From assembly GCF_031877795.1 (NCBI RefSeq), contig NC_133958.1:6014001-6078000 (forward strand): a stretch of DNA of 64,000 nt, in the 5' to 3' direction. Source of the stretch: Strix aluco (Eukaryota > Chordata > Aves > Strigiformes > Strigidae). A program made the translations under genes and the position numbers. The notes beneath the pieces were generated by a model, which saw only the letters and a program-made list of their open reading frames with translations, was not told where the DNA came from and did not search any database. Positions 39,201 to 51,200 of the stretch are shown here, piece by piece; the first letter of the stretch is position 1, and every line of letters starts with the position of its first letter.

Positions 39201-42200
39201 CCAAAAGTCCAAGTTCCAAATTGGCTTATTTTTTTTTTCTATTTCTAGGGCACCTACCAAGTGGAAATATTAGTTTATGAATTAAATTTACAGGTGGACT
39301 TGGCAAAGCAAGTAATATTCATTATTGTTGCTTCTCTTAGCTCTACACTTCTAGTGGGGTATAGGTATGATTCTTCACCCTGTGTCTTCAAATCTGTTGA
39401 TGGTGACACCTTCCTCTCCAGATAGTGGACCTGGGCCTGCTTAAAGTGTCCCAGATACAGGGATTGGGGCATACGCCGTTCTTTGTCACTACTTCCCAGT
39501 TGCTATCTGCCCAAGTAAAGTCTGACTTGGAAAATGAGAGACCCTAGCCAGAACCGAGCATATTAATCTGAAATTGTATCTTTATTACAGAGTGCTGTCT
39601 ATCAAGAATCACTACCCGAACACGAGAGTAATTTTACAGATAATTCAGTCTCATAACAAGGTATCACAATTGTCTGTCTGTTACATGGGTGTCACAGTTG
39701 AAATTCTGGCCTTTATGGAAACAAAAACTTCTGCCTTTTATAAAAATGGGATCTTTATCCAGTGTTTCTTGTGCATCCAGTTACTAACCTATCTAGAATA
39801 TCTTTTAACATGACTAAAAATAAGGTATAACTTTTTGTTGGTTTTTGTTGTTTTTGTCAAAGTTGTCATCAAATGCATATTTAATATTTAAAAAAAAACC
39901 CTAAAAAAAGAACCTCAGAAGTCCACTTAGCTATCTGTTAGCATACTCCAGCATAGGTTTTAAAAAAAGTAAAAGAATGATGAAGGCAAGAAAGACAAGA
40001 ATGATCATTTCAGAGGAACGTTGTGGCCTTGCCTATCTCTGTGCTGATCTGTACTCACTTCTGTGCTCTGAAACAGGCATACCTGCCAAACATCCCCAGC
40101 TGGGGCCGCAGGACAGGAGACAGCATCATCTGTTTAGCCGAACTGAAGCTCGGCTTCATAGCACAAAGCTGCCTTGTTCCTGGCTTGTCTACTCTCCTAA
40201 CCAATTTGTTCATTGTGGAAGAGGATACTGAGGTACATCCTTCACTTGTCTAAATAACGTGAATACAACCCAGTGGGATCTTCTCTGAAATATGTGCCTG
40301 GCTTCTGAGTAGAAACTGCAGCCAGGTCTTTTGAAGCTTGTCTTGATCATGCTGGGATGAAGCTTGGCACAGAGGGCAAGAAAACCTAACAGACTCTTTC
40401 TAATTTAATACTTGAATTCAGTGCAAGAGGTGAAGAGAGTGCTCCAGAGCATGCTGAAGCAGAACCTGAGGATGCATTTTACAGTAGTGTGCAAGGAGGT
40501 GCCAGAGCAAAGGATGGCCCAGAGCGAGCTCTGCGGCTGCGTGTAGCCGATACATGGCAGCACCTTCTCTGTTGCTGTAGGTTCAGCAGCAGTAACATGG
40601 TGCTGGTGCCCCACTGCCTCAGGGCACACAGTAAATCAATTTTGGTTACTGCATGGTATGGATCCTGTGCTTGATTCCGTTCTGTCTGGTGTTCATCGTT
40701 TGAATCTGTGCTTAAAGCACTTCAGCAGAACCACTCCCAAAAATGGGCTGAAAGGCAGTCCAATGTACCCTTTCCAGTTAGTAGCATGCGTTTCTTCAGT
40801 ATCCTTTTAGGCTTATTTACTTCTTTGGCTGGGTCTTATGGGGTAATTTACACAAGAACAGTGACAATTAGCAATCCTGTCATCTCTGCAAGGAAGGTGA
40901 TCCAGATCTATCCTCCTATCATCTGTCTTTCCTCATCGGTATTTGCTACAATGCAAAACTGATAAACTACGTATTAACTTTTACAGTACACAAGTTGCTC
41001 AGATATTTCCAAATCAATACCAGAAGATTTAATAAAAACTTAAAAAGGCAGAACTATTGGGCGTGAAGTTGCCTGAACAAGTCTCAGGTTTGCTGTTCCT
41101 GCAGTGGACGTGCTTTTGCTATCACCTAGTGGCTGCCTGGGATACTTCACATCACTCTACACAGAAGGATTTGACTGCTATTTCTCTGTTCAGGGACTTT
41201 TCACAAAATTAGTTTAGACAAAGTAAATAGATATTGGGTGAAATAAATACAGAATTTATCAATGCAGAAGTTGTATGTAGAATTGGGCTGCTTGTTCGAG
41301 TGGCTTTTTCATTGACCTGCTGTTTCATTCAAGTCCAGGCATTTCACACACATAGCAAAGCTAGCAAAACATATTTTAAGTTTTTTTAAAATGTACTATG
41401 AAAACTCAGCAAACTTTTTAAATTGAAAAAAGCCTCTGATGTCAAAATCCATTAAATAGCTTTTATTTGGAAAGCAACACTTTTTTACACATTTTTAGTA
41501 GCCTATTAAGTTTTACGTGGAAGGTGTTCATATGCCAAGGGAATAGCGTATACTGTGACACAGGGAGTGGCCGTCTAAAACCTGAAGGAGCTGTAAGCAC
41601 TAGAATGCTTTGCTGCTTTAACTGCCTAGGTATGAACAGCCCTTCCCTAGTCACACAACTACCAAAGGGGAAAAAAAAGTGCTTATACTGGAGTATATGA
41701 TCACAGATCAGCAATAAATCATGCCTCTAATAACTCTATTTATGATTGGTAAAACTTAACACAAGACCAGTCTTCATTTAAATAACTAAGGAAGCAGATT
41801 AATCTTACTGCAAAGTAAGGTGTAACTTTCCTCAAATAATGGGCTCCAAAGACTTTGCAGTCATGAAATTTCCCTGTAACTTTATTTGTATACAGTAATA
41901 ACACCTGTTCTTTGATGATAATATGAATTGGAAGTGTCTAGAAGGGTTGAGGCTTTCCCTGGCCTGTTGTTTATTAACTCTGCTATTGTCTCTGACAACA
42001 TATAGCTGATGTCATTCTGTTTCCAGTAACTAAGGGCCTTTGATCTAATACTGTGTGGTGGTGGAGTATCAGCCCGGTGTTAAATTACATATCCTACTTG
42101 CTTTGCCTTTCAGTAAATACATTATCTTTATGGTTGATTCTTTTAGACAAAGAGAAAATATTTGAAGGACAAAATGCTTCTGGAAGACAAAGACTACAAA

Positions 42201-45200
42201 GTAATGACTTTCCAGCTCTCCAATGATTTTGCAGGCATGACTTTTATAGAAGTTTGTCGGTATGTGGTACAGTCTTGGTTGTTTTTCTGTTATTTCCTTC
42301 CAGATGTGTCTTTTCAGAGCACAGAGATGCTGTGACTAACTGTAACTTGCTTTGTTTCCCCAGGTTGTGCTTTGTAAAACTGAACCTTGTCCTCTTGGGA
42401 ATTGAACTCAGATTTGGCAGTCAAGGGGAGAGGTAACTGTCTGGGAGACTTCTAGTAAGAAGTCAACTAATTCCAAACTAACAATTTCCAAAGAACTCAG
42501 AAGAAACATGTCCCAGGGTCTACGGGGGTTTTATACACCTCTTATCTTCCTGTGCACAGTGTTTAGGAGACAGGATCAAGATGTCGTTCCTGGTTAAGTG
42601 CTGGGGGGAGTTTTACCATATACAACAATCTCTTCTGCCTCCTCTTTTCTCATAGATAATCGGGCGAGAGACGGGAGATGAAACACCATTCTTATCTCTA
42701 TTCCACGTGCAAACAGCATAGGTCTTGGATTTGGGGTGACTCAAGCATATTTGTTTGCATTGGTAAACGAAACGCCTCCTCGGCTTTTTAGCCACATGAG
42801 TTTACAGAGGCTCCTAAATGCTATTAAAGCATTGTCATAAAGGGGTAATTTGTCAATGCTGGCAGCAGAGCTTTTGCTCTCTGAAGCTGATCTGGTCCTG
42901 GGCCAGATAACACTCTGTCTGTTCTAATGATGAAATACAAGACATCCTAATGGGGAAGCTGGAACTAGTTCAGAAAGGGGAATAAATAAGTGCCATAGAT
43001 CTTTAAAAAGCTTGAGAAATTGCCCAGAAAATGCAGACTATTGAGTGCAATTATTTCTCTTTCCACTTTTATAAAGGAAATGGCTGTTTTGATGAAACTG
43101 TAGAATAGAAACTCTGAAAACAGAGGGTTGTAGGGAAACACTGCTGTGAGAAATACATCGGGGCTCTCTTCCAGAAGCGTTGAATGAACTCTACACTGAA
43201 AGAAGTCAGTAGATGTAGTTGCTTAGCACTAATGGAAAACAGGCCACAACTCAATCTGTTCTTCCCTGTGTTCATACACTGGCTGAAAATAGAATGGTGA
43301 AAAGAGAAAGCGAGAGAGAAAAGGAAGCTGCATGCTCTTTGAGATACAGGGATTATATTTTTGCTTTCTTTACACACCAGTTGGCACAGAAGAGCTACCT
43401 CTTCTACAAGCGGGACCTCTAGATGTTGCTACAATATCTGTAGTAATAACTATAGTCATTCATAGTTTCTTTGTCCCCTGAGCCATGAATCTGGAGGAGC
43501 TGAGTACAGGCCTTCTCTTGTGTGGAAGGAAAATGTTAACCTTGTCATCTTTCCTTGTGCCATTCACACTACCAATATTCATTAAAACTGGGTTGAAAGC
43601 AATAGGAACTTGGACTGAGCTGGTACCTTGAGTGGCCTTTGCAGGGGAAACTGGTAAATTTAAGTGATGTTGCAGGGGATTCAACACAGATGTGCTTAAA
43701 GCAGCCCAGCAGGGATACTCATTCTGGATTTAGAGGGGGAAGCATTAGAAAATAAAGTTTCCTCCCCTTGTTTTGCCTGGCGTGTTCAGCATTAGAACAG
43801 GTACCTCACACCCTGCGTATCCTTAGTATCTTCAGTTGCACAGAACTTGTACTTTTAAGTGTGAGTATTCAAGAATTTCAGTGACCCTATGGAATGGCCC
43901 ATCCCAGCTGTAGTAAAGTATGAATTATTTTATTACATTAAACATGTTCAAAAATAATGTGATGGAAATGAAAGCCCCTGTTTCCTATGAAGTTTATGGT
44001 TTAGCAAATTAATTACAAAAAAAAAAAAAAGCTGGCAAATCCAGGAGCCTTGGAGTTGAATAAACTGCAGAAACCCTAACAAAAGCTGATTTGCATGCTT
44101 TGAGTCCCTGTTCTTCCATGGCTCCCCCAGGTTTCTATGGACAGTAAATTCCCTTTATGCTATTGAAAAAGCATGTTAACTTTTTCATGTCTCATGTGTC
44201 TCATGTGTCACAGCAACTATAACAAAGAGGATTAATGTAAGATTGTGAGATGAAACTGTTATGACCCTACAGTCTGAATTCTCACAACAGAGGTGAAAAC
44301 TGTCACCAGATAGACAAACTGATTACTCTTTTGATTGCTTCTCAATACAGCGCTATCCTGATCAATCCATCTGCACAGATAAAGCTTCATCGGAATACAA
44401 TGGGCTTTTTTATTGCTCGTTCCCTGGCAGAAGTCAAAAGGTAAGATTCCCTATTACGGTTTTGTTGAAAAAAGGTCTAGAAGAGAAAAACTTTCAAGAG
44501 CAGATGAGTGCATTTATTCTCTCATCAGTTAAATTCAGTTCTGCCTAATTCACTTTTGTTTTCTAGGGCACAGTTCTATTGTAAAGCTTGTCACAGTGAT
44601 ATACGGGATCCAGAGCAGATTAAAAAATGCCAGTGTAAAAGCAGACTTTGCTCAAAACCTTTCTCAGGTAATTTTAAAATCTTTTTCTCATTTAAAAAAA
44701 AAATCTGAATATGTTAACTGTATTTTTATTAACTATTTCTCTAGAAGGATAGGTTGGAATACACAGCCCTTTACTTACCTGCTAAAATAGGGAGTTTTCT
44801 GATGATACTAATAAGACTTATGATTATGCTTTTAGATGATGATTTATGCTTTTCTTTAGGAGCCAAAGCTTCTTGGCTAAAAAAAGAGTAGGACAGAATA
44901 TACCTCCTTCAAGATTTTCGCTCTGCTTATTAACAGGTTTATCACATCATACTGTTCTTTAACTGTAGAGACTGAAACAAATGTGTCTTATTACTATAGC
45001 ATGTGTATAGTTGAAGCAAAAGCTACAGCTTTCTGGTTTGTGCCAGATTCTTGGTCAGGATTCCCTGAGGAAGTGTGTCTAGGTCTTTGTCATCCTGAGA
45101 ATATAAAACTTTAAATATGAAGTCAGATAAATGTTTTTGAGGTTGTACAAGTTGTGTAGCAACACTTAATGGTGTTTGCTCTGAGGACTGCAAATCTTAG

Positions 45201-48200
45201 CTGGATGGAAAGAACAGATTAATCGTGGTAACATCTAACCCTAAGCAGAGCAACTTACTCCTTCTTCACCTCAAACTCCATTTTGAAGATGGGGGGTGGT
45301 GGTGTTAGTTTTCTGTTGAAATGGAGAACAGCCTCTCAGATCTCTGTGTAACTACACCAAATTGAAGCTTGCATTTTCACAAGCGTTTAAGGCCAAAATG
45401 TACAAACCTCTTCTGGGCTCCTGTAAACTTCTCTGCTAGTGCCTCTCCTCCATGGAGATGGTGCTTTGCTTTAAAGAGTAGACAAGGAGCTTTCCATTAG
45501 ATGTGGATGTACGAGTGCATGCCTACTTGGATTTCAGACACTTGCAACTGCTTTAAGCAGCAGATGGCAGCCAAGCCCCGTTACAAACCATGCCTCTGAG
45601 CTGCAGATGGTTGGGCTGAAGGCAAAACTCATTCACACTGTGCTCAGCCACACTGAGGGAACAAGCACAAACATGCTGACACCTGGAGGACTCCATGGAG
45701 TAATGTCATGTAGAAAGAGAAGCTGGAGCCCGTTTTCAGTCCAACACACTTATCAGCATAGATGTACCTAAGGTCCCTGAAAGCCAGCTACCTCCCAGGA
45801 AAGAGGCTTCCATAAACTGCAAAGACATCTTAATAAAAGTCAATGGCAAATGAATAGAAAGACATTGACACTGTAGGAGCTCTCCACCTGGTTGGTTTTC
45901 TTCTCGTTTCCTAGGCAATCTTAGATTTTAAAAGGACAAGATGACATTTCAGTATAAATGTGTATTAATAAAAAGCAGTTGTTTGCAAACCTGCAGTTCT
46001 GCACCAGTTATACTGTAGGGAGAGTAGTTGCCTGAGGTAGATCAGGAGCTTTGCCAGGTATAAGACCTTGCCATTGGTTTCCCCTAGGATTCTGGATGTA
46101 TCAGAGCAAAACAGAACTTAATTATAAGTACTTTGGTTCATTCCACCACTCTCCATATGATGTAGTTGAAGTGGTACATGATGTTCTGGGTTCCTCCAAA
46201 CTCATTCAGAGGGAGGTAAGGGGAAGGTTAGATAGAAGAGACCCCAATTAGTGTAGCTGAGTATGCCTCCAGTACCTGCAATGAAAATAGGGAGATTTAG
46301 TTGGTGAAAAGCAATTTCATTGTCACAAATTTAAAAACTAATACAGGAGTGTCACAGATTGCAAGCTTTAGTCAAAGGAGCTACTGTTGTCATTTTAACA
46401 GGAGTGTAAATAACATACCAGAGTGCAGTCAATCAGAACAGAAAGCAAAGGCTATTTTTTCCTTTGTCATCCAGACTTAATCAAAAGCTATTACTATTAA
46501 TAGATTTTTTTTTTTTTAATCATCAGATACGCATTAAGAGGCAATAGGGCTTCTTGAGGCAATTCCCCCCTGCCCTGGTTTGTGACCTGGTCAGGCAAGG
46601 GAAGTAAATGAGAGCTTTTCTCCCAGTTCTGCCTCTCTGCAGCACTTCGGGGCTGCCCTGGGCAGTCAGGCCCTGCACAGGTTGTTCACAGTCACCTAAG
46701 AAGTCTGTGATAAAGGCTGGGACTGAGCCCAGCTCTGAAGTTGGCCAAGTATCTTGGTTTAGAAAACCGTAAGAGAGTTCTCTCAGACACTTGTTAGTGC
46801 CTGTGTAAGACAGACTGTTCTGAACTTTTATTCTCTGACTTGACTTATGATACTTCCATTAAGCTTGACCTAGAGGAATCGAGTGGCATGTTGCATCCTC
46901 AGAGCGCGCGCTCTCACCCATCCATCTCCCACCTCACTGAACGCAGCTGTAGAAAGTGCTATCCTGTTACCGAGGCTAAATGCACCTGCTTTGAGCACAC
47001 CTGTGTAGCACAATTACAGCTTAAGGTTGACAAATCACCTCTTCGGAGAGATTTTACCCCTTGTTGTGCCAGGGGTATGTTTGGAATGGCTAGCTGTTTC
47101 ATCTGGGTTAGTAGGGTTTGGCAATAGTTACAACATCACAAGGAAGTTAAGGGTATGTGAGAGGGTTCATCTGTCAGTCTGTAGTAAAAAGATACATGTG
47201 TCTGAACGCTCCTCCAGTCCAGCCTTTCCCACCTGTATGCGTTGGACATGTTTAGACACATGTGACATGGAGGGCTTTGCTGCACCTCCTGTCTATGCTG
47301 ACAGGGGGAGGAATGCAGATTAGCAGCAAAGATGCAGACCAGGGGAGTGTGAGGAGTAACATCGTGTGTCCTGAACCAGCTACATCACCATGAAAAGCAG
47401 GAGATGTAGGTAGGCTCTGGTGCTCTTAAAAAATCTCAGAGGGTGCTGCTGTACATCCTCACATCGCTGCCTGGTGTTATAACGCTGGGCTTAATGGCCC
47501 GTGACCTCAGATTATGGCCCAGAAAGGACTAGATCAAGTGTCAGAGAAAAGATGTTCCAGCTGTTAAATAGCTACTTTAGGATTTGGGAAACTTGAGCTC
47601 ATTTTCTCAATCTGGGACTTTAGACCACTTAGCCTTTCTGAATTTTGATTTCCTGATGGGAAATTGAGGATGTTAAAAATGGTTTGACTCTCAGAGAATA
47701 GTGTTGTAAATAATCGCAAGTCACTTATGACAAGTATGAGGATGGTACGAGCACAGAGTATGAACTCTTCCTACTCTCTCGCATTTTTTTTCCCCCCTTG
47801 TTTGGAGGACCGTGTTTTGATAGGGCATTTGGAGCTCCCTTTGGAGTTCAATGGTGTGTTAAGTATGTAGTGCTCACCGTATTTAAGACTGTTTTATGCA
47901 TACTAAATGGAATTACTATTTTATAACGCTCTATTTCTGAGCAGTTGGTATGAATAACCAATTACTCTGAGCTCCTTTGTCTATCATTTCTGAAGCCCCC
48001 AGAATCCTCCAATGCCATGGTAGCCATTTGCAGACACATCTAAGTGCAGCTGAAGGCTATACAAAAGGAACCCAATTCTGTTTCATTGCCTTTGTTTCAG
48101 AGAACTGGAAATTCTTTATAGAATCACATGTTTCAGATGGAGAACCTGCAAAGTCAAGGTCCCTTGATGTTCTTCCACCTCAGAGTTTTGTTAATGGGTA

Positions 48201-51200
48201 AGAAATGTAAAGCTGTGTGTATGCTGAGCAGGCCCTGGGCTGACTTCCTGAGAATTTGTGTGGAAAGTGGGAACAGCAGGATGTGCCTCTCTCCTAATTC
48301 TTCTGCTATTGGTGGTGGTTGGGGTTGAAGTGGATGGTTTACGGCTTCTCCCTGCCTTGAGTAATTGAACAGCAGAGAAAACACAATTTATGCCCATGCA
48401 TCCAAATCCTGAACCTCTCATACTCTCCTGCAAGCTGAGAGCCTGTGCTGTGAACTGATACCACTGTGGAGGAACAGGGGGAAGGAGAAGGGTGCAGCTC
48501 CTGAAAGTGGTCGCTGCCTTCAGACAGCAGCCCAGTGATACCATCACTGGACAGCTGAGTCATGAGCGCATTTTCTTTGGCTCGTTCTGAGAGAGCAGAG
48601 TGGAAGCAGGAACAGCTGGGGGTAGGAATGTGAACAGCCAACACCAAGATCTGCTCTTTGCTCAGATATTTAATTGCAGTGTGACACCAGCAGCAGACTC
48701 GTACTCCAAAAGAAGTTTGCTCTAAAGGCAAATGGAGATCCAAGAGAAATCGCACCCTACAGCCTTTCTCTCTAGCATCAATAACGCATGCTAGAGGAGT
48801 CCTTTCTAGGCCATCTAAATGATTCCCAGCAGAGTTCACAAACTGGTAGCAGAGCAGAGTCATCTGCTGTCTAAGGCGAGGTGTGAACTGCCATATTCTT
48901 ATCCGCAGTGTACTTAGTTTGCCAGTCCAGTTGACTTGCACCGAGGGGACTCCTAACCTGAGCTGCTACATTCAGCATAAGAAAGGGTGTCGTGGTCTGA
49001 GACCGAGCTGTCAGTAATAGCAAGCTGTTACGCTCCTCCAGAGCACCCACTAGAGAGGGTGACAGGACATATTGGCAAACAGTGTCATACCAGCGTTTGC
49101 AGGAAGTAAACAGGAACCTAGCAGGGGAAGAGAGACGTACAAACTAGTATTTCTTGCTCTCTTTCTGCTTGTGAGCAATTTCCAGCCACTGCAGAACTGA
49201 AGAGGCTTAATAAATGATGTCTCCCCTCCCTCCAAAACCCTATCATGTGCTTCAGCAGCAAAGGCAAATGTCAGTATGGCGAGGACTCTAAGGTGTCCTC
49301 TGGAGAGCTGTGCATCTTAGCAGCTGTCCCCGGCACATACATGGTATCACGACAATAAAATGTTGCTCAGTGCTGCTGTCCTACAACTGATGAGGTCAGC
49401 TGTAAATATTGGGACTGCACAGTAAATACATATGCACATGCTACCAGATTGTGCTGACCTGTTAAATATAAACGAAAACATAATTAGATTTATTATATGT
49501 CCCTCCCCCTCCTCATGCCCAATAACATAATTTACCAAAGGGGGTGGGGGGTGGGGGGAGAAGAACAAGCCCTCACAACCTGCTGAAATATCATTATTAA
49601 CATGCACATGAAAAGTCAATTATGCCAGAGGGAGGTATTTAAGTGAAGTGAGTTTCCATACTCTGGGATTACACCTTGGGGATTATATATTTCTTATTTA
49701 TTTATTTATTTTCCCTGAGATGTCTACTGCTTCTTAGCAGTGAGGAACAAAAATGTTACTAAGAGATATTTTGAACTCCCCTAAAGGAATAGCCAAATAT
49801 GCAGATAAATAATTGTTCCCATCCCCATCAAGATTCTCCCTCATCACCATATCATAAAGACTCTATATTCTACGCAGCCAGTGCAGGTATGTTTTCTGGT
49901 GTTTAGTTTTAAATGACACCAGGGACTGGTCTTCCAACACTTCCCTGGGGAGGACGTTTTACCGTAGTGTTATTATTAGTTGCAGTATTTATTATTTGTA
50001 TTATAGCGGTGCCTTGAGGCTTCTACTGGGACTGGGATCCTGTTAGGCTGGATGCTGTATGTGTGCATGGTAAAAGGCAGTTTCTGCCTTAAAGAGCTCT
50101 CGGTCTCAATAGAAAGAGCAGACAGAGAGTGGGAAGGCAAAGGGAAGCAGGAAAGTGTGAAGTGAGGTATCAAAAGCCATAGAGGAAACCTCACAATTCA
50201 AAATTGCGTTTTGAGACTGACTTTTCATGACATTGGAGGTCTCAAATTAACCCCAAATAATTTTTTATTCTTTAAACTGAAAATAGAATTGGATCCAGTT
50301 GCCCATTTTCAGGTTAAGGTGAAGTTTTCCACCTGGGCTGTTCTGCTGATAGAAAAGCAAACACTGACCTTTTGCTTCCAAACTAGGATAGTTAGGACAG
50401 TGACCAAGGGGAGCTCCAGGTTCAGATCTCAGCTCCATTTGATTTAGGATGGTAAACTGCAATTTGATCCAGGGAAGGTGGACATTTTAACACCAGTCTC
50501 CTCTGCAGGGTTCTCTGGATATACGATAAAGATTACATCAACTGTGTCCAGCAGGCAGTGCTTTTAAAATTACTTGGATACTTACCCTCTTGCCCCTTTA
50601 TAGGGTCCTTTGAAAGTATCTGTGCTTACTACGACATTTAGACAGCTAAATACTTAAATTCCAATTATTTTTTTTTAAACAGAAATTTGCATCTGAGTTT
50701 GAGACAAGATTTACATGTGGGCTAATTAATGAAAAATGTAATCATACCATAATTCAGGGAAATTAAATAAAGTATAGGGGGAAAGAGTTAGGCATGGCCT
50801 ATTACAGGACTCAAAATGCATACTTGGTTCAGGTCTTGGTCCTAGACTACTGGAGGATATCTTCTGTCACATTACAAGTATTAAGTCTTGTACATTTCTT
50901 CCTTTCTCTTTTTGTTTCCCCCACTGAAAAGAAGCACATCTTTATCTTCAGGAGAAGAACTTAATTAGCATCATTAAAAAAAAAAAGTCATCACAAACCA
51001 ATACAAAAAAAACCCTAAGACCTATAAAGCTCATCCAGAAGTGAATACATAAAGACCTGTTAGGATTCCTCAAGCACTTCTGAGCCCCTGCATCGATACA
51101 CTTGCTTTACTAGTCATAGTTTTTCCACACATTCTTGCCTAAGGCATGACAAATTTAATGGTGTATGTTTTGCTGAATTGTTGACTCTTGTTTTTCATTC

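Larger units (their letters stand above)
35182..44566 (+). other. KCNU1: KCNU1 introns 9-17 (between the exons listed)
   Basis: Introns of 688, 1502, 1086, 833, 416, 1914, 104, 1918 and 126 bases, all GT-AG. They contain the G/T-rich tract (intron 9), the LINE remnant (intron 10), the AAAAC repeat (intron 11) and the poly-A run (intron 16). I see nothing else in them. Confidence 0.8.

Noticed and set aside
46088..46215. Inclusion of this exon-like segment in the main KCNU1 CDS
   Set aside because: Its end phase is incompatible with exon 19, while joining exon 18 directly to exon 19 keeps the frame open into exon 20.
48339..48941. 200-codon minus-strand frame just after exon 19
   Set aside because: No recognisable domain. 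It overlaps another open frame in a different phase and is consistent with chance.
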